A DNA stretch of 64,000 nt from Bartonella sp. WD16.2. Lineage in GTDB: Bacteria > Pseudomonadota > Alphaproteobacteria > Rhizobiales > Rhizobiaceae. Below the pieces are notes generated by a model. That model saw nothing but the letters and a program-made list of their open reading frames with translations. It did no database searches and was not told the origin of the DNA. The stretch covers positions 868,001 to 932,000 of the forward strand of contig NZ_CP019781.1 in NCBI RefSeq assembly GCF_002022505.1, given 5' to 3'. Numbering within the stretch: position 1 is the stretch's first letter; each line of letters opens with the position of its first letter. The position numbers and the translations under genes were made by a program. Positions 49,806 to 61,815 of the stretch are shown one piece after another.

Positions 49806-51593
49806 GTGCTTTTATTAAAAACATACGCGCGTGTTCTTTCTTATTTAGATAGAGAAAAAAGCGCATTTTTTTTAATCTGTGCCGCTAATATTATACTGGC
49901 TATTATCACAATAGCAGAGCCTATCTTGTTTGGTCACGTCATTGATGCAATTGCAGACAAATCAGGTATCGTTTTTAACCTCACACTTTGGGTGTGTTTT
50001 GGTGTTTTCAATATTATTGCTTACATCCTTGTAGCTCGTGGCGCGGATCGCTTAGTTCACAGACGGCGTTTAAGCGTTTTAACAGAATCTTTTGAGCGTA
50101 TCATTACTATGCCATTAATTTGGCACCAACAACGTGGAACTTCCAATGCCCTTCATACGCTATTGCGCGCTACAGATTCCATGTCAGCTATATGGCTTGA
50201 TTTTATGCGCCAACATCTTTCTACTTTTGTCGCATTATTCGTTCTAGTGCCCATAGCTTTTAATATGAACTGGCGTCTTTCAATAGTCTTAATGGTTCTT
50301 GCCATCATCTATGTACTGATTGCACGCTTAGTGATGCAAAAAACAAAAGACGGACAAGCCGCTGTAGAACGTTATCATCATAGTGTTTTTAAACATATCA
50401 GTGATTCAATTTCTAATGTTTCCATTGTACAAAGCTATAACCGAATAGCAGAAGAAACATCAGAGCTTCATCAGTATACAAGTGATCTTCTTAAAGCACA
50501 AAACCCTGTTCTAAACTGGTGGGCACTTGCTAGTGGTTTAAATCGAATGGCTTCAACCATTTCAATAGTATGTGTATTCCTTCTTGGCGCTTTTTTTGTT
50601 GCAAAAGGTCAACTAAGTGTAGGTGAAGTTGTCTCTTTCGTTGGATTTGCCCAATTAATGATTAGCCGTCTTGATCAAATTAGCGGCTTTATTAATTTAG
50701 CTGTATCCTCACAAGCAAAATTACAAGAATTTTTTGAAATGGAAGACTCAACTTTTAATATGAAAGAACCCGACAACCTTCCTTCTCTTCAAAATGTTAA
50801 AGGTGCGATTCAATTTCATCACGTAACCTATGCATTTCCAAATTCTTCTCAAGGTGTCTTTGACATTTCATTCGACGTCAAAACAGGACAAACTGTCGCC
50901 ATTGTAGGACCAACAGGTGCTGGAAAAACAACATTAATCAATTTGTTACAGCGTGTATACGATCCCACAGTTGGACATATCAAAATTGATGGAATAGATA
51001 TACGCTCCGTTAACCGTGAATCCTTACGCAAAGCTCTAGCAACAGTATTTCAAGATGCTGGTCTTTTCAACCGTAGCATTCGTGATAATATTGCAATAGG
51101 TAGAACGACCGCAACAGATAAAGAACTTTATGAGGCTGCAAAAACAGCTGCTGCTCATGACTTTATTTTGAATAAAAACGATCGGTACGATACATTGGTT
51201 GGTGAACGAGGCTCTCAATTATCAGGTGGAGAAAGACAGCGATTAGCAATTGCGCGTGCTGTTTTAAAAAATGCACCTATTCTCATTCTAGATGAAGCAA
51301 CCAGCGCTCTTGATATTGAAACAGAAGCACGTGTTAAAGACGCTATCGATTGTGTAAGCCAAAATCGTACAACTTTTATTATAGCGCATCGTCTTTCAAC
51401 AATCCGTAATGCTGATCTTATACTTTTTCTAGATCATGGTCGTTTAATCGAAAAAGGTAGTTTTCAAGAATTGACTAAAAAAGGTGGCCGTTTCTATAAA
51501 CTATTAAAAGCCGGTGGATTAACAAACGATCAACCAATAATACAAGTAGAAGATGGAAATGTGATTCCATTGCGTGAGTCTATTGCATCGTAA
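49806..51593 (+). CDS. ndvA: ABC exporter, NdvA/ChvA-type beta-(1,2)-glucan transporter
   Basis: Half-transporter that moves cyclic glucan from cytoplasm to periplasm in rhizobia and relatives. It has 595 residues from GTG 49806 (LLLKTYARVLSYLDREKSAFF), with six membrane helices in the first 310 residues, then Walker A GPTGAGKTT near residue 368, signature LSGGERQR and Walker B ILILDEATSALD. GGAG lies upstream of the GTG. The glucan substrate is inferred from family resemblance; bartonellae may use it for another envelope sugar. Confidence 0.88.
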   Translation: MLLLKTYARVLSYLDREKSAFFLICAANIILAIITIAEPILFGHVIDAIADKSGIVFNLTLWVCFGVFNIIAYILVARGADRLVHRRRLSVLTESFERIITMPLIWHQQRGTSNALHTLLRATDSMSAIWLDFMRQHLSTFVALFVLVPIAFNMNWRLSIVLMVLAIIYVLIARLVMQKTKDGQAAVERYHHSVFKHISDSISNVSIVQSYNRIAEETSELHQYTSDLLKAQNPVLNWWALASGLNRMASTISIVCVFLLGAFFVAKGQLSVGEVVSFVGFAQLMISRLDQISGFINLAVSSQAKLQEFFEMEDSTFNMKEPDNLPSLQNVKGAIQFHHVTYAFPNSSQGVFDISFDVKTGQTVAIVGPTGAGKTTLINLLQRVYDPTVGHIKIDGIDIRSVNRESLRKALATVFQDAGLFNRSIRDNIAIGRTTATDKELYEAAKTAAAHDFILNKNDRYDTLVGERGSQLSGGERQRLAIARAVLKNAPILILDEATSALDIETEARVKDAIDCVSQNRTTFIIAHRLSTIRNADLILFLDHGRLIEKGSFQELTKKGGRFYKLLKAGGLTNDQPIIQVEDGNVIPLRESIAS

Positions 51594-51692
51594 AATAAGT
51601 ATTTCTTTTTCATATATTCAAACGCAAACTTAATCTAAATTACAGTTTTCTAGCTTCTTACAAGACCTAAATTTAAATAACACGAAGATAAA

Positions 51693-54359
51693 TCACAAGT
51701 TTTCAAGAAAAACTTCTAATGCTGCAAGAGCGTCACAAGCTTTATCCCCTTCCGGACCACCAGCTTGCGCCATATCAGAGCGCCCACCACCACCTTTACC
51801 ACCAAGAGTAACAGATACAATACGCACTAAATCAACGGCATTCAGTCTATCAATCAAATCATTAGTTACGCCAACAACAACACTTCCTTTGCCATCTTCT
51901 GAAATACCGATAAAAGCTACAACACCAGATCCAATCTTCTTTTTTCCAGAATCCACTAATGTCTTAAGATCTCTTGGTAAAATATTTTGAATAACATGTC
52001 CTATAAAAGAAATGCCATTAATAACTTTTATATCTGTTTTATTGTTCTTTGTAGCGCCACCATTAAGAGCAATTTTCCCGCGTGTATCACTTAATTCTTT
52101 TTCAAGCTTACGACGATCATCTAGTAAAGTTTGAATACGTTCTTGTACATTAACAGGGGAAGTTTTTAAAAGAGCAGCAATTTCATAAAGTCGTTCATTT
52201 TGACTACGGAGGTAAAGGCGCGCAGCAGTGCTCGTTAATGCTTCAATACGGCGAACTCCAGCAGCCACAGAACTTTCAGAAACAATATGAATCAAACCAA
52301 TTTCACCTGTTCTGTACACATGTGTACCCCCACAAAGCTCAATTGACCAACAGCCCTTTTCTCCTATCTGATCATGCCTTTTCCCCATAGAAACAACACG
52401 AACTTCATCACCATATTTTTCACCAAATAATGCTATTGCTCCTTCAGAAATTGCATCATCCACTGTCATAAGGCGCGTTGTCACTTTGCTATTTTGCAAC
52501 ACAATTTCATTGGCTAAATCTTCTACTTTTTTTAATTCTTCTAGTGAAATTGATCGTGGATGAGAAAAATCAAAACGTAACCGGTCAGGTGATACAAAAG
52601 AACCCTTCTGTACAACATGATCCCCCAATGTTCGACGCAAAGCCTCGTGTAATAAATGAGTAGCAGAATGATTTGCACGAATTTTTCTACGACGAACAGA
52701 ATCAACTGTTAATTCCACACAATCACATGTTTTTACTTGGCCACTTTTAACTTCACCAATATGAACAAAAACACCTTTAGCCTTTTTCTGAGTATCATGT
52801 ACTTCAAAAACAAAATGCTCACCAGAAATTATACCGCTATCCCCCATTTGCCCACCAGATTCGCCATAAAAAGGTGTCTGATTAACAACAAGCATAGCTT
52901 TTTGCCCTGAAAAAACTTTATCAACAATCTGACCGTCACAGATAAGGGTAGTAATAACACCTTCTGCTTTTTCTATTTCATAGCCTAAAAATTCTGTAGT
53001 ACCTACTTGATCACGAACAGAAAACCAAACCGCTTCCGTTACAGACTCACCAGAACCAGACCAATTAGCGCGAGCTTCCACTTTTTGGTGTTCCATCGCT
53101 TTGTTAAAAGCATTAACATCAACAGATATTCCACGGTTTCGAAGAGCATCTTGCGTCAAATCAAGTGGAAAACCATATGTATCGTAAAGTTTAAAAGCAA
53201 TTTCACCATTCAAACAATCACCTTCTTTAAGATGAATACTTTCTTCATTTAACAAACGAAGACCCCGTTCAAGAGTTTTACGAAAACGCGTTTCTTCCAA
53301 CTTTAAAATTTCTGAAATTAAAGATTCAGCACGCACTAATTCAGGATAAGCCTGCCCCATTTCGCGTATCAAAGCAGGTACAAGACGCCACATTAATAAC
53401 TCTTCTGAGTCAAGAAAATAAGCATAACGCATAGCACGACGCATAATACGACGTAGAACATATCCCCGACCTTCATTAGAAGGCAGAACACCATCCGCAA
53501 TCAAAAATGCAGAGGAACGCAAATGATCAGCAATAACACGATGACTAACAACAAAGTCACCAGTTGCCTCAATTCCCGTTATCCTTTGTGACTCACGAAT
53601 TAATGTAGCAAAAAGATCAATATCATAATTATCGTGCACACCTTGCAAGACAGCAGCAATACGTTCTAATCCCATCCCAGTATCAATGGAAGGATGAGGT
53701 AATTCAATCCGTTCGTCTTTGCTCACTTGCTCATACTGCATGAAGACTAGATTCCAAATTTCAACAAAGCGATCGCCATCTTCATCAGTACTTCCAGGAG
53801 GTCCTCCAAAAATTTTATCACCGTGATCATAAAAAATCTCTGAACATGGACCACAAGGCCCCGTATCTCCCATCATCCAAAAATTATCATTTGTTGCAAT
53901 GCGGATAATTTTTTCATCTGGGAGACCTGAAATTTTATGCCATAACTGAGCCGCTACATCATCACTATGATAAACTGTAACCAACAACTTATCTTTTGAA
54001 AGACAAAATTCTTTTGTTAGAAGGTTCCATGCAAAAAAAATTGCTTCTTCTTTGAAATAATCGCTAAAAGAAAAATTACCAAGCATTTCAAAAAAAGTAT
54101 GGTGGCGTGCAGTATAACCAACATTATCAAGATCATTATGCTTGCCACCCGCACGTACACACTTTTGTGCAGTTGTTGCACGACTACAAGAGAGCTGTTC
54201 AAGTCCGGTAAAAACATTTTTAAACTGCACCATTCCTGCATTTGTAAACATTAATGTAGGATCATTGCGCGGAACAAGTGGGCTAGAAGAAAGAACTTTA
54301 TGTCCATTACGATGAAAATAATCCAGAAATGTTGACCGGATCTTGTTAACGCTATTCAT
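51693..54359 (-). CDS. alaS: Alanyl-tRNA synthetase
   Basis: 888 residues. The class II catalytic core starts at residue 1 ([37 protein letters not shown]), then the tRNA-recognition domain, the editing domain with zinc ligands [11 protein letters not shown] and [11 protein letters not shown], and a C-terminal DHHA1 domain with [16 protein letters not shown]. Complete and ordinary. It lies downstream of recA, the order seen in relatives. Confidence 0.96.
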   Translation of the reverse strand: MNSVNKIRSTFLDYFHRNGHKVLSSSPLVPRNDPTLMFTNAGMVQFKNVFTGLEQLSCSRATTAQKCVRAGGKHNDLDNVGYTARHHTFFEMLGNFSFSDYFKEEAIFFAWNLLTKEFCLSKDKLLVTVYHSDDVAAQLWHKISGLPDEKIIRIATNDNFWMMGDTGPCGPCSEIFYDHGDKIFGGPPGSTDEDGDRFVEIWNLVFMQYEQVSKDERIELPHPSIDTGMGLERIAAVLQGVHDNYDIDLFATLIRESQRITGIEATGDFVVSHRVIADHLRSSAFLIADGVLPSNEGRGYVLRRIMRRAMRYAYFLDSEELLMWRLVPALIREMGQAYPELVRAESLISEILKLEETRFRKTLERGLRLLNEESIHLKEGDCLNGEIAFKLYDTYGFPLDLTQDALRNRGISVDVNAFNKAMEHQKVEARANWSGSGESVTEAVWFSVRDQVGTTEFLGYEIEKAEGVITTLICDGQIVDKVFSGQKAMLVVNQTPFYGESGGQMGDSGIISGEHFVFEVHDTQKKAKGVFVHIGEVKSGQVKTCDCVELTVDSVRRRKIRANHSATHLLHEALRRTLGDHVVQKGSFVSPDRLRFDFSHPRSISLEELKKVEDLANEIVLQNSKVTTRLMTVDDAISEGAIALFGEKYGDEVRVVSMGKRHDQIGEKGCWSIELCGGTHVYRTGEIGLIHIVSESSVAAGVRRIEALTSTAARLYLRSQNERLYEIAALLKTSPVNVQERIQTLLDDRRKLEKELSDTRGKIALNGGATKNNKTDIKVINGISFIGHVIQNILPRDLKTLVDSGKKKIGSGVVAFIGISEDGKGSVVVGVTNDLIDRLNAVDLVRIVSVTLGGKGGGGRSDMAQAGGPEGDKACDALAALEVFLENL

Positions 54360-54558
54360 ATTTACACTCGCACAATACAGTACAAAACTGCAAAGATAAA
54401 ACTCATTTTTAATAAAACATTCTCTTTGTCACTTTTAGAGTAACTTAATTAAAATAGAAATATTTTTTCAGAGAAATTTGAAAATAAAAGATTTTACACT
54501 TAAAAAATCTAACAAATAAAAACAGAAAAAACTAAACTGCACTTAAATAAGCGTTTTA

Positions 54559-55608
54559 TTAAATTGATTCATCGCTTTCTGTATTCTCTAAACTTGCATT
54601 TTCTAATAACTCAATTGCAAGCAAACCAGCATTTTGACGTAAAGTTGCTTCAATCTCTGCCGCTATTTCTGCATGTTCGTGTAAAAATTGCTTTGCATTT
54701 TCACGTCCCTGTCCTAAACGTTCAGAGTTATAGGAGAACCACGAACCAGATTTCTCTACAATACCAGCTTTAACACCCAAATCAATCAATTCCCCTACTT
54801 TGGAAATGCCCTCACCATAGATAATGTCAAACTCCACCTGTTTAAATGGAGGTGCCAATTTATTTTTCACCACTTTAACACGCGTTTGATTACCAATTAC
54901 CATATCCTTATCTTTAATCGCACCAACACGACGAATATCTAAACGAACAGAAGCATAAAATTTTAAAGCATTCCCACCTGTTGTTGTTTCAGGAGAACCA
55001 AACATTACACCAATTTTTATGCGAATCTGATTGATAAAAATAACCATACAGTTAGAGCGAAAAATTGATGCCGTTAATTTACGCAAAGCTTTACTCATCA
55101 ATCGAGCTTGTAATCCCGGTACAGAATCATTCATTTCACCATCAATTTCTGCACGTGGTGTCAAAGCTGCTACTGAATCAACAACAAGTACATCAATTGC
55201 GCCAGAACGAACAAGCGTTTCTGCAATTTCCAAAGCCTGTTCACCGGTATCTGGTTGAGAAATAAGCAGATCTTCTAATTTAACACCAAGTTTACGTGCA
55301 TAAATAGGATCAAGAGCATGTTCTGCATCAACAAAAGCACAAACTCCACCATTTTTCTGAGCTTCAGCAATAGCATGAAGAGCCAATGTCGTTTTCCCGG
55401 AACTTTCTGGCCCATAAATCTCAATAATACGCCCTTTTGGTAATCCACCTACACCTAAAGCAATATCTAAGGATAATGAGCCAGTTGGAATTGTTTCAAT
55501 TTCAACAACCTGCTCCTTTTGCCCAAGACGCATAATTGAGCCTTTACCGAAAGAACGTTCGATTTGTGATAGAGCAGAATCTAGAGCTTTTATTTTATCC
55601 ACAACCAT
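54559..55608 (-). CDS. recA: Recombinase RecA
   Basis: Strand-exchange protein and co-protease for LexA and phage repressors. It has 349 residues: Walker [10 protein letters not shown] near residue 65, the L1/L2 loops with [19 protein letters not shown] and [26 protein letters not shown], and an acidic C-terminus. No GTTC-N7-GTTC box typical of alphaproteobacterial LexA is visible in about 200 bp upstream, so SOS control is uncertain. The CI-like repressor at 17512 has the residues for RecA-stimulated cleavage. Confidence 0.96.
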   Translation of the reverse strand: MVVDKIKALDSALSQIERSFGKGSIMRLGQKEQVVEIETIPTGSLSLDIALGVGGLPKGRIIEIYGPESSGKTTLALHAIAEAQKNGGVCAFVDAEHALDPIYARKLGVKLEDLLISQPDTGEQALEIAETLVRSGAIDVLVVDSVAALTPRAEIDGEMNDSVPGLQARLMSKALRKLTASIFRSNCMVIFINQIRIKIGVMFGSPETTTGGNALKFYASVRLDIRRVGAIKDKDMVIGNQTRVKVVKNKLAPPFKQVEFDIIYGEGISKVGELIDLGVKAGIVEKSGSWFSYNSERLGQGRENAKQFLHEHAEIAAEIEATLRQNAGLLAIELLENASLENTESDESI

Positions 55609-56233
55609 ATCCTTAGTAAGTCAGAATAATTTCTCATACAATATATACCGCTCTATTAACTTAATTAAAGTCTGGAGTTTAGATTTTCACAGACTATTTC
55701 ATCTCTATCTTCGCTGTATCAACAATTTTTAATCAATGTTATAAAAAAATTACATTTTCTTTTGCTAACACAAAGCATATTTCAAAAAATGCATTCAAAA
55801 AATAGCAGCTTTTTGCATTAATTTATATCGTTAACCTATCTTATCCATAAAGAAAATGTCTCAAATTCTAATGCAATGCTTTGGGTATACACTTTTAAAT
55901 ATAAACATGAATGAGCACCTAAACACACAACGCCAGAATTACCAATCTAGCGCCAATAGCTCAAAGCTAACGTTGATTAAAATCATAGAGTATTTGCGAA
56001 ATAACTTGAAGCACCAATAAGCAAACAATTAAATACACTAACAACCCATATTAATTACAGCTCCACAAATAACTTTCAAAACCTAGTTGTTACCTAGATC
56101 TGAATCTATTTTCACTTAAAAAAATTATTAATTACATAAAGAATGATATTTTTTTGCACATGACCTAGCTTATTAATAAAGCTATAATAATTGCAGTTGA
56201 ACTGAAATCTATTAAAGAAAAACAAAAAATAAT
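55609..56233. other. Gap between recA and rarA, 625 bp
   Basis: AT-rich, no gene. It must hold the recA promoter; no clear SOS box seen. Nothing else recognised. Confidence 0.5.
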
Positions 56234-57565
56234 TTAGCTACAATCTTGTTTTTGACTGGTTCGTTTTTGTCGCAACTTTTTCCACCATTCAAGACGCTTC
56301 ACAATTTCACGCTCAAAACCACGTTCCTGTGGTTGATAATAAATTTGACGTCCAAGCTTTTCAGGAAAATATTCTTGCCCTGAAAAAGCGTCCGGCTCAG
56401 AATGGTCATAACGATAACCTTCTCCATATCTATTTTCCTTCATAAGTTTTGTAGGAGCATTAAGGATATGCTTAGGAGGAGGTAAAGAACCATTTTTACG
56501 CGCACAATGCATTGCTGCTTTATAAGCAAGATAAACCGCATTCGACTTTGGTGCCGTAGAAATATAAAGACATGCTTGTGCTAAAGCTAGTTCACCTTCA
56601 GGCGATCCTAAATAATTATAAGCATCCTTTGCTGCATTACAAATGACAAGAGCCTGCGGATCTGCCAAACCAATATCTTCAACAGCTATACGTACCAATC
56701 TGCGTCCAATATATAGAGGATCTTCACCCGCATCAAACATACGTGAAAGATAATAAAGAGCAGCATCGGGATCAGATCCACGAACCGATTTATGTAATGC
56801 TGAAATAAGATTATAGTGACTATCTTGACCTTTATCATAAATCGGAGCTCGACGCTGAACAATTTCTTGTAAAACTTTAGCATTAAATATTTCTTCCGGG
56901 CGTGCAGCGCACCAGATTTCTTCAGCCAGTGTTAGCGCCGATCGCGCATCACCATCAGACATTCTTATCAAGAGATCTCTAGCGTGATCATCCAAGGGCA
57001 AAGATTTTCCTTCCACTTCCTCAGCACGCTTTAAAAGCATACTTAAACTTTTACTATCATGTAAGCGAAACGTTAAAACACGTGCACGTGAAAGAAGGGC
57101 GCTATTAAGTTCAAATGAAGGATTTTCAGTTGTTGCCCCTACAAGAACAACTGTACCATCTTCCATGAAAGGAAGAAAAACGTCCTGTTGAGCACGATTA
57201 AACCGGTGAATTTCATCAACAAACAAAAGTGTTCGACACCCAGACATAAAGCGAGCTTGAGCTACCTCAAAAATTTTCTTTAACTCTGTAACACCAGTAC
57301 AAATAGCAGAAACTTGCTCAAAAGCGAAATCCGTCTCAAATGCCAATAAACGTGCAATTGTTGTTTTACCTGTTCCTGGAGGCCCCCAAAAAATCATCGA
57401 ACCAAACGAACCAGCTTCTATCATACGTGAAAGAAAACCTTCCGTTCCAATCAAATGATCTTGCCCAACCACCTCACTCAAAGAACGGGGACGCATTCTT
57501 TCAGCAAGTGGCCGATTTTTACTGACATGAGAATCAAAAGATGAAGTAAAAAAATCTTTATTCAA
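56234..57565 (-). CDS. rarA: Replication-associated recombination protein A (AAA ATPase)
   Basis: 443 residues of the RarA/MgsA/WRNIP1 family that acts at stalled forks. Walker A is WGPPGTGKTT, Walker B LLFVDEIHRFN, and sensor-1 VLVGATTENPSFELN. The C-terminal tetramerisation part includes DPDAALYYLSRMFDAGEDPLYIGRR. It lies eight bases after the protease gene and is translated with it. Confidence 0.94.
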   Translation of the reverse strand: MNKDFFTSSFDSHVSKNRPLAERMRPRSLSEVVGQDHLIGTEGFLSRMIEAGSFGSMIFWGPPGTGKTTIARLLAFETDFAFEQVSAICTGVTELKKIFEVAQARFMSGCRTLLFVDEIHRFNRAQQDVFLPFMEDGTVVLVGATTENPSFELNSALLSRARVLTFRLHDSKSLSMLLKRAEEVEGKSLPLDDHARDLLIRMSDGDARSALTLAEEIWCAARPEEIFNAKVLQEIVQRRAPIYDKGQDSHYNLISALHKSVRGSDPDAALYYLSRMFDAGEDPLYIGRRLVRIAVEDIGLADPQALVICNAAKDAYNYLGSPEGELALAQACLYISTAPKSNAVYLAYKAAMHCARKNGSLPPPKHILNAPTKLMKENRYGEGYRYDHSEPDAFSGQEYFPEKLGRQIYYQPQERGFEREIVKRLEWWKKLRQKRTSQKQDCS

Positions 57566-57573
57566 AATATCCC

Positions 57574-58968
57574 TCAGCGGATAAATTGACGAATATAGAC
57601 ACCATTGCGTTCATATTCTAGCTGCCAAATACGCGGATGTTCCTGCATAAGAACCTTTTTTAATTGATTCACAGTTTGAATTTGATGACCATTAACAGCA
57701 CGTAAAATATCTCCTGAGCGGAAGATTTCTGCAGCATTGCTCATATTGTCGAGATTAACAATCACAACACCCTTTACAGTCGCAGGAAGATGAAAACGCT
57801 GGCTATTTTGTGGTGTTAAATCTAGTACTTCAGCCCCAGAAAGAGGACTTTTATCAATAATTTTTTCAGATTTTACAAATGTAGAGTTAGATATTGGTGA
57901 GACAGTTATCTTTGTTTTAAAAGTCTTGCCATCCCGTAAATATTCTAAATTAAGGTTGTGCCCTCCACTAGTTGTTATCAAACGATATATAAGGCCATCT
58001 GGGCTATCAATTTGTACATCTTGCACACTTAAAATAACATCGCCCACTTTTAAACCAGCTTTTGCAGCAGGACTATCTTTAACAATTTCAATAACAAGAG
58101 CCCCATAGGGACGCTCTAAACCCAAACCACCTGCAACATCAGGTGTAACCCTTTGAAAGGATGCACCAATATAAGGCGGTACAAAAAACTTTTCACCACG
58201 TTTAACTGTATCAAGAACTATTTTAACAAGATTGACTGGAATAGCAAAACCAATTCCTATAGAACCTCCAGAACGCGAATAAATAGCTGTATTAATCCCA
58301 ATTAATCGGCCATTTACATCAATTAAAGCCCCACCAGAATTACCTGGATTGATAGCCGCATCTGTTTGAATAAAAAAATCAAAATCAGAAATACCAACAC
58401 GTGTACGTGCCTGTGCTGAAACAATACCGCTTGTAACTGTTTGACCAACACCAAAAGGGTTACCAATCGCAAGAACGAGATCACCAACCTCAACTACATC
58501 AGAATTTCCTAAAGGAAGAATAGGAAATCGAGTATCCTTTGAATTAATTTCAAGTACCGCAATATCAGTTGCTTCATCTTTTAATATAACTGTGCTTTCA
58601 AACTCCCTTCCATCAGAAAGAGCAACTTTAATCTCGTGAGCACCTTTAATAACGTGGTAACTCGTAACAACCAAGCCACGCGTATCAACAATTACCCCAG
58701 ATCCCAACGATGATTGCGTGCGTAAAGGTCTGTTATTTTGATAACGACCAAAAAATTGCTCAAAAAATGGATCATCTTCAAAAGGAGAACGAACTTTAAC
58801 TTGTCGAGCAGCATAAATATTTACAACAGACGGAACAGCTTTTTTTACTAAAGGAGCAAATGAAAAAGCAATTTCTGATTGTGTTTGCGGAACTTGAGCA
58901 CTCGTAGAATGAAACGATATCAATGCCATAATCACAAAAAAAAGCCCTATTAAAATAGAACGTTTCAT
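57574..58968 (-). CDS. degP: DegP/DegQ-type periplasmic serine protease
   Basis: 464 residues from ATG 58968, which has GAGGG upstream. A signal peptide is at 1-24 (SILIGLFFVIMALISFHSTSA). The trypsin-like domain has His in SYHVIKGAHE, Asp in DEATDIAVLE and Ser in NPGNSGGAL. Two PDZ domains follow (YIGASFQRVTPDVAGGLGL...; VVIVNLDNMSNAAEIFRSGDILRAVNG). It degrades or refolds envelope proteins. It lies upstream of rarA. Confidence 0.93.
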   Translation of the reverse strand: MKRSILIGLFFVIMALISFHSTSAQVPQTQSEIAFSFAPLVKKAVPSVVNIYAARQVKVRSPFEDDPFFEQFFGRYQNNRPLRTQSSLGSGVIVDTRGLVVTSYHVIKGAHEIKVALSDGREFESTVILKDEATDIAVLEINSKDTRFPILPLGNSDVVEVGDLVLAIGNPFGVGQTVTSGIVSAQARTRVGISDFDFFIQTDAAINPGNSGGALIDVNGRLIGINTAIYSRSGGSIGIGFAIPVNLVKIVLDTVKRGEKFFVPPYIGASFQRVTPDVAGGLGLERPYGALVIEIVKDSPAAKAGLKVGDVILSVQDVQIDSPDGLIYRLITTSGGHNLNLEYLRDGKTFKTKITVSPISNSTFVKSEKIIDKSPLSGAEVLDLTPQNSQRFHLPATVKGVVIVNLDNMSNAAEIFRSGDILRAVNGHQIQTVNQLKKVLMQEHPRIWQLEYERNGVYIRQFIR

Positions 58969-59157
58969 TATCCACTCCCTCAAAACTAAAAAAGCCTCCA
59001 TTAAGTAGAACAGAAAAATTTCTTATTCATCTCCATCTATTTGATATTTAAATCAAAAATGTCTCACTTTGGCAAGTAATATTACAAAATCAACAAAAAG
59101 AGTATTCTATCTTTTTCGTTCATCTATTGAACAACATTTATTCTAAAACATGAATAA

Positions 59158-59183
59158 AAAAACGCCTTAGAAAGGCGTTTTTC
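59158..59183. terminator. Terminator after rplQ
   Basis: AACGCCTT (59161-59168) pairs with AAGGCGTT (59172-59179) around AGA. The minus-strand stem is followed by seven T, ending the ribosomal operon 23 bases after rplQ; the plus strand also has T5. Confidence 0.92.
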
Positions 59184-59205
59184 ATTCCAAAAAAGAAAAA
59201 GCTCT

Positions 59206-59634
59206 TTACAAAGAGACCTTTTCCTCATTGGCGTCCTCTTCTATATGTTTATGATTTGCAGAATTTTTTGCATTAATATCCCGATCAACAAATTCTATAA
59301 CAGCCATAGGTGCATTATCACCAGTACGAAAACCTGCTTTCATAATACGCAAATAACCACCTTTGCGTGACGCATAACGTGGTGCAAGTGTATCAAATAA
59401 CTTGGCAACCTTTTTGGTATCACGAATAGCTGAAATTGCTTGCCGGCGCGCATGCAAATCTCCGCGTTTACCAAGTGTAACTAATTTCTCAACAATAGGA
59501 CGAATTTCTTTAGCCTTCGGAAGCGTAGTCACGATCTGCTCACACTCGATTAATGAAGCTGCCATATTGGCAAACATTGCTTTACGGTGACTAGCAGTTC
59601 GGTTTAGCTTGCGACCTGATTTACCATGGCGCAT
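59206..59634 (-). CDS. rplQ: 50S ribosomal protein L17
   Basis: 142 residues. Core [64 protein letters not shown] is the family signature. The alphaproteobacterial C-terminal extension is present. Last gene of the alpha operon, followed by the terminator. Confidence 0.97.
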   Translation of the reverse strand: MRHGKSGRKLNRTASHRKAMFANMAASLIECEQIVTTLPKAKEIRPIVEKLVTLGKRGDLHARRQAISAIRDTKKVAKLFDTLAPRYASRKGGYLRIMKAGFRTGDNAPMAVIEFVDRDINAKNSANHKHIEEDANEEKVSL

Positions 59635-59658
59635 GAGCTTTCTCCTTAAATTTAATTT

Positions 59659-60672
59659 TTAATACTGATCTTCATAACGTTTAGCAAGATCATCAATATT
59701 TTCAGGTGGCCATGCAGGAATCTCCATACCAAGATGGAGCCCCATACATGCAAGAACTTCTTTTATCTCGTTTAATGATTTTCTTCCAAAATTTGGTGTC
59801 CGAAGCATTTCAGCTTCCGTTTTTTGAATAAGATCACCAATATAAACAATATTATCATTCTTAAGACAATTTGCTGAACGAACTGACAGCTCCAACTCAT
59901 CCACTTTCTTAAGAAGTGCAAGATTAAAGGAAAGCTCAGAAGCTGGTTCTTCAACAAGTTCTTTTTGCGGTTCTTCAAAATTGACAAATACCGCCAACTG
60001 GTCTTGAAGAATACGTGCTGCAAAAGCGACAGCATCTTCACCATTAACAGCACCGTTAGTTTCAATCGTTAATGTCAACTTATCATAATCAAGGACCTGC
60101 CCTTCACGTGTATTTTCCACTTTATAAGACACCTTACGAACAGGCGAATAAAGGCTATCAATTGGGATAAGACCTATAACCGCATCATCTACACAATTGC
60201 GATCAGACGGAACGTAGCCTTTCCCTGTATTCACAATAAATTCCATACGAATTTCCGCATCCTCATCTAGTGTGCAAATAACATGCTCGGGATTAAGGAT
60301 TTCCATATCTCCAACAGTACGTATATCTCCAGCTCTAACAACACCGGGCCCCTCCTTACAAATGATAACATGCTTAGGCCCCTCCTCTTCCATGCGAATA
60401 GCAATTTCTTTGATATTTAAAATAATATCTGTAACATCTTCACGCACACCCGGAATTGACGAGAACTCATGCAACACACCATCAATTTGCACAGCAGTAA
60501 CCGCAGCACCACGCAATGATGACAACAATACACGGCGAAGTGCATTTCCTAATGTTAAACCAAAACCACGCTCAAGTGGCTCCGCAACTACACTTACAAC
60601 ATTTGAATTACCATCTGCATGAAACTCAACCTTATTGGGTTTTATTAATTCCTGCCAGTTTTTCTGGATCAT
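59659..60672 (-). CDS. rpoA: RNA polymerase alpha subunit
   Basis: 337 residues from ATG 60672 ([17 protein letters not shown]). The N-terminal dimerisation domain ([33 protein letters not shown]) and the C-terminal UP-element/activator domain ([38 protein letters not shown]) are both present. An 11-residue longer start is possible but not conserved. Confidence 0.97.
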   Translation of the reverse strand: MIQKNWQELIKPNKVEFHADGNSNVVSVVAEPLERGFGLTLGNALRRVLLSSLRGAAVTAVQIDGVLHEFSSIPGVREDVTDIILNIKEIAIRMEEEGPKHVIICKEGPGVVRAGDIRTVGDMEILNPEHVICTLDEDAEIRMEFIVNTGKGYVPSDRNCVDDAVIGLIPIDSLYSPVRKVSYKVENTREGQVLDYDKLTLTIETNGAVNGEDAVAFAARILQDQLAVFVNFEEPQKELVEEPASELSFNLALLKKVDELELSVRSANCLKNDNIVYIGDLIQKTEAEMLRTPNFGRKSLNEIKEVLACMGLHLGMEIPAWPPENIDDLAKRYEDQY

Positions 60673-60767
60673 ATTTTTATTCCTGTTCTTTAGTTCCGCT
60701 ACCATTCAATCGCAACGGCCAGTGTGAACACCGGAGAAAGCTTCCGATTATGAAAAACAATACCTAA

Positions 60768-61157
60768 TCAAACACGCCGCCTTTTTCGGGGACGACATCC
60801 ATTATGAGGAATTGGCGTTACATCTCGAATGGAAGTAATTACAAAACCAACAGATTGCAACGCACGCAAAGCAGATTCACGACCTGACCCAGGACCACAA
60901 ACTTCAACTTCCAATGAGCGCATACCATGTTCTTGCGCTTTTTTTGCACAATCTTCTGCTGCAACTTGTGCAGCAAAAGGTGTAGATTTACGAGAACCTT
61001 TAAATCCCTGAGCACCAGCAGACGACCATGCAATCACATTCCCTTGAGCATCAGTAATACTAATCATCGTATTATTAAATGTTGAATTGATATGCACAAC
61101 ACCTGATGAAATATTTTTACGCTCGCGGCGGCGAACACGTGTGGCTTCCTTGGCCAT
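60768..61157 (-). CDS. rpsK: 30S ribosomal protein S11
   Basis: 129 residues with [18 protein letters not shown] and [17 protein letters not shown] at the C-terminus. Part of the platform of the 30S subunit. Normal length. Confidence 0.97.
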   Translation of the reverse strand: MAKEATRVRRRERKNISSGVVHINSTFNNTMISITDAQGNVIAWSSAGAQGFKGSRKSTPFAAQVAAEDCAKKAQEHGMRSLEVEVCGPGSGRESALRALQSVGFVITSIRDVTPIPHNGCRPRKRRRV

Positions 61158-61267
61158 AACTTTCCTTTCAACGATCTCTCCCCTGCCGTAACACCAGCAG
61201 CTCCACCTTATTTACCTTTATTCAAAACTTCTCACAAAAAGAAGAATATTTAAAATAAAAGATACTA

Positions 61268-61636
61268 TTATTTCTTCTTACCAGCAATTGCCTTAGCTGG
61301 ACCTTTACGCGTACGCGCATTAGTATGTGTACGCTGCCCACGAACAGGTAGAGAACGACGATGGCGCAACCCCTTATAACAACCAAGATCCATTAAACGT
61401 TTAATATTCATCGCAACTTCACGACGAAGATCTCCTTCAACTTGATAACCTTGATCTATCGTTTCACGAATTTGTAACACTTCCGCATCCAAAAGTTCAT
61501 GCACACGACGTTCCGAAGGAATGCCAACTTTCTCTACAATTTCTTGAGCAAATTTCCGTCCAATCCCGTGGATATACTGAAGCGCAATAACTACACGCTT
61601 ATTTGTTGGTATATTGACACCAGCAATACGAGCCAC
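61268..61636 (-). CDS. rpsM: 30S ribosomal protein S13
   Basis: 122 residues. [26 protein letters not shown] at the N-terminus and [27 protein letters not shown] near the C-terminus identify it. Normal length; lies between adk and rpsK. Confidence 0.97.
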   Translation of the reverse strand: MARIAGVNIPTNKRVVIALQYIHGIGRKFAQEIVEKVGIPSERRVHELLDAEVLQIRETIDQGYQVEGDLRREVAMNIKRLMDLGCYKGLRHRRSLPVRGQRTHTNARTRKGPAKAIAGKKK

Positions 61637-61815
61637 ACTTATTCTCCTTGATTACGTTAACAATGAACCATAAAATACTTGAAGCACTTTATAGAAACAA
61701 AGAAATGATCTCGGCTCCAACATACCCAAAATCCCATTATCTTACTGAAATAAAGCAGCTTTTGATAGATTTTACTATAAAAGTCAACTCTTTTCATTTA
61801 CTTTAAAAAATTTTC

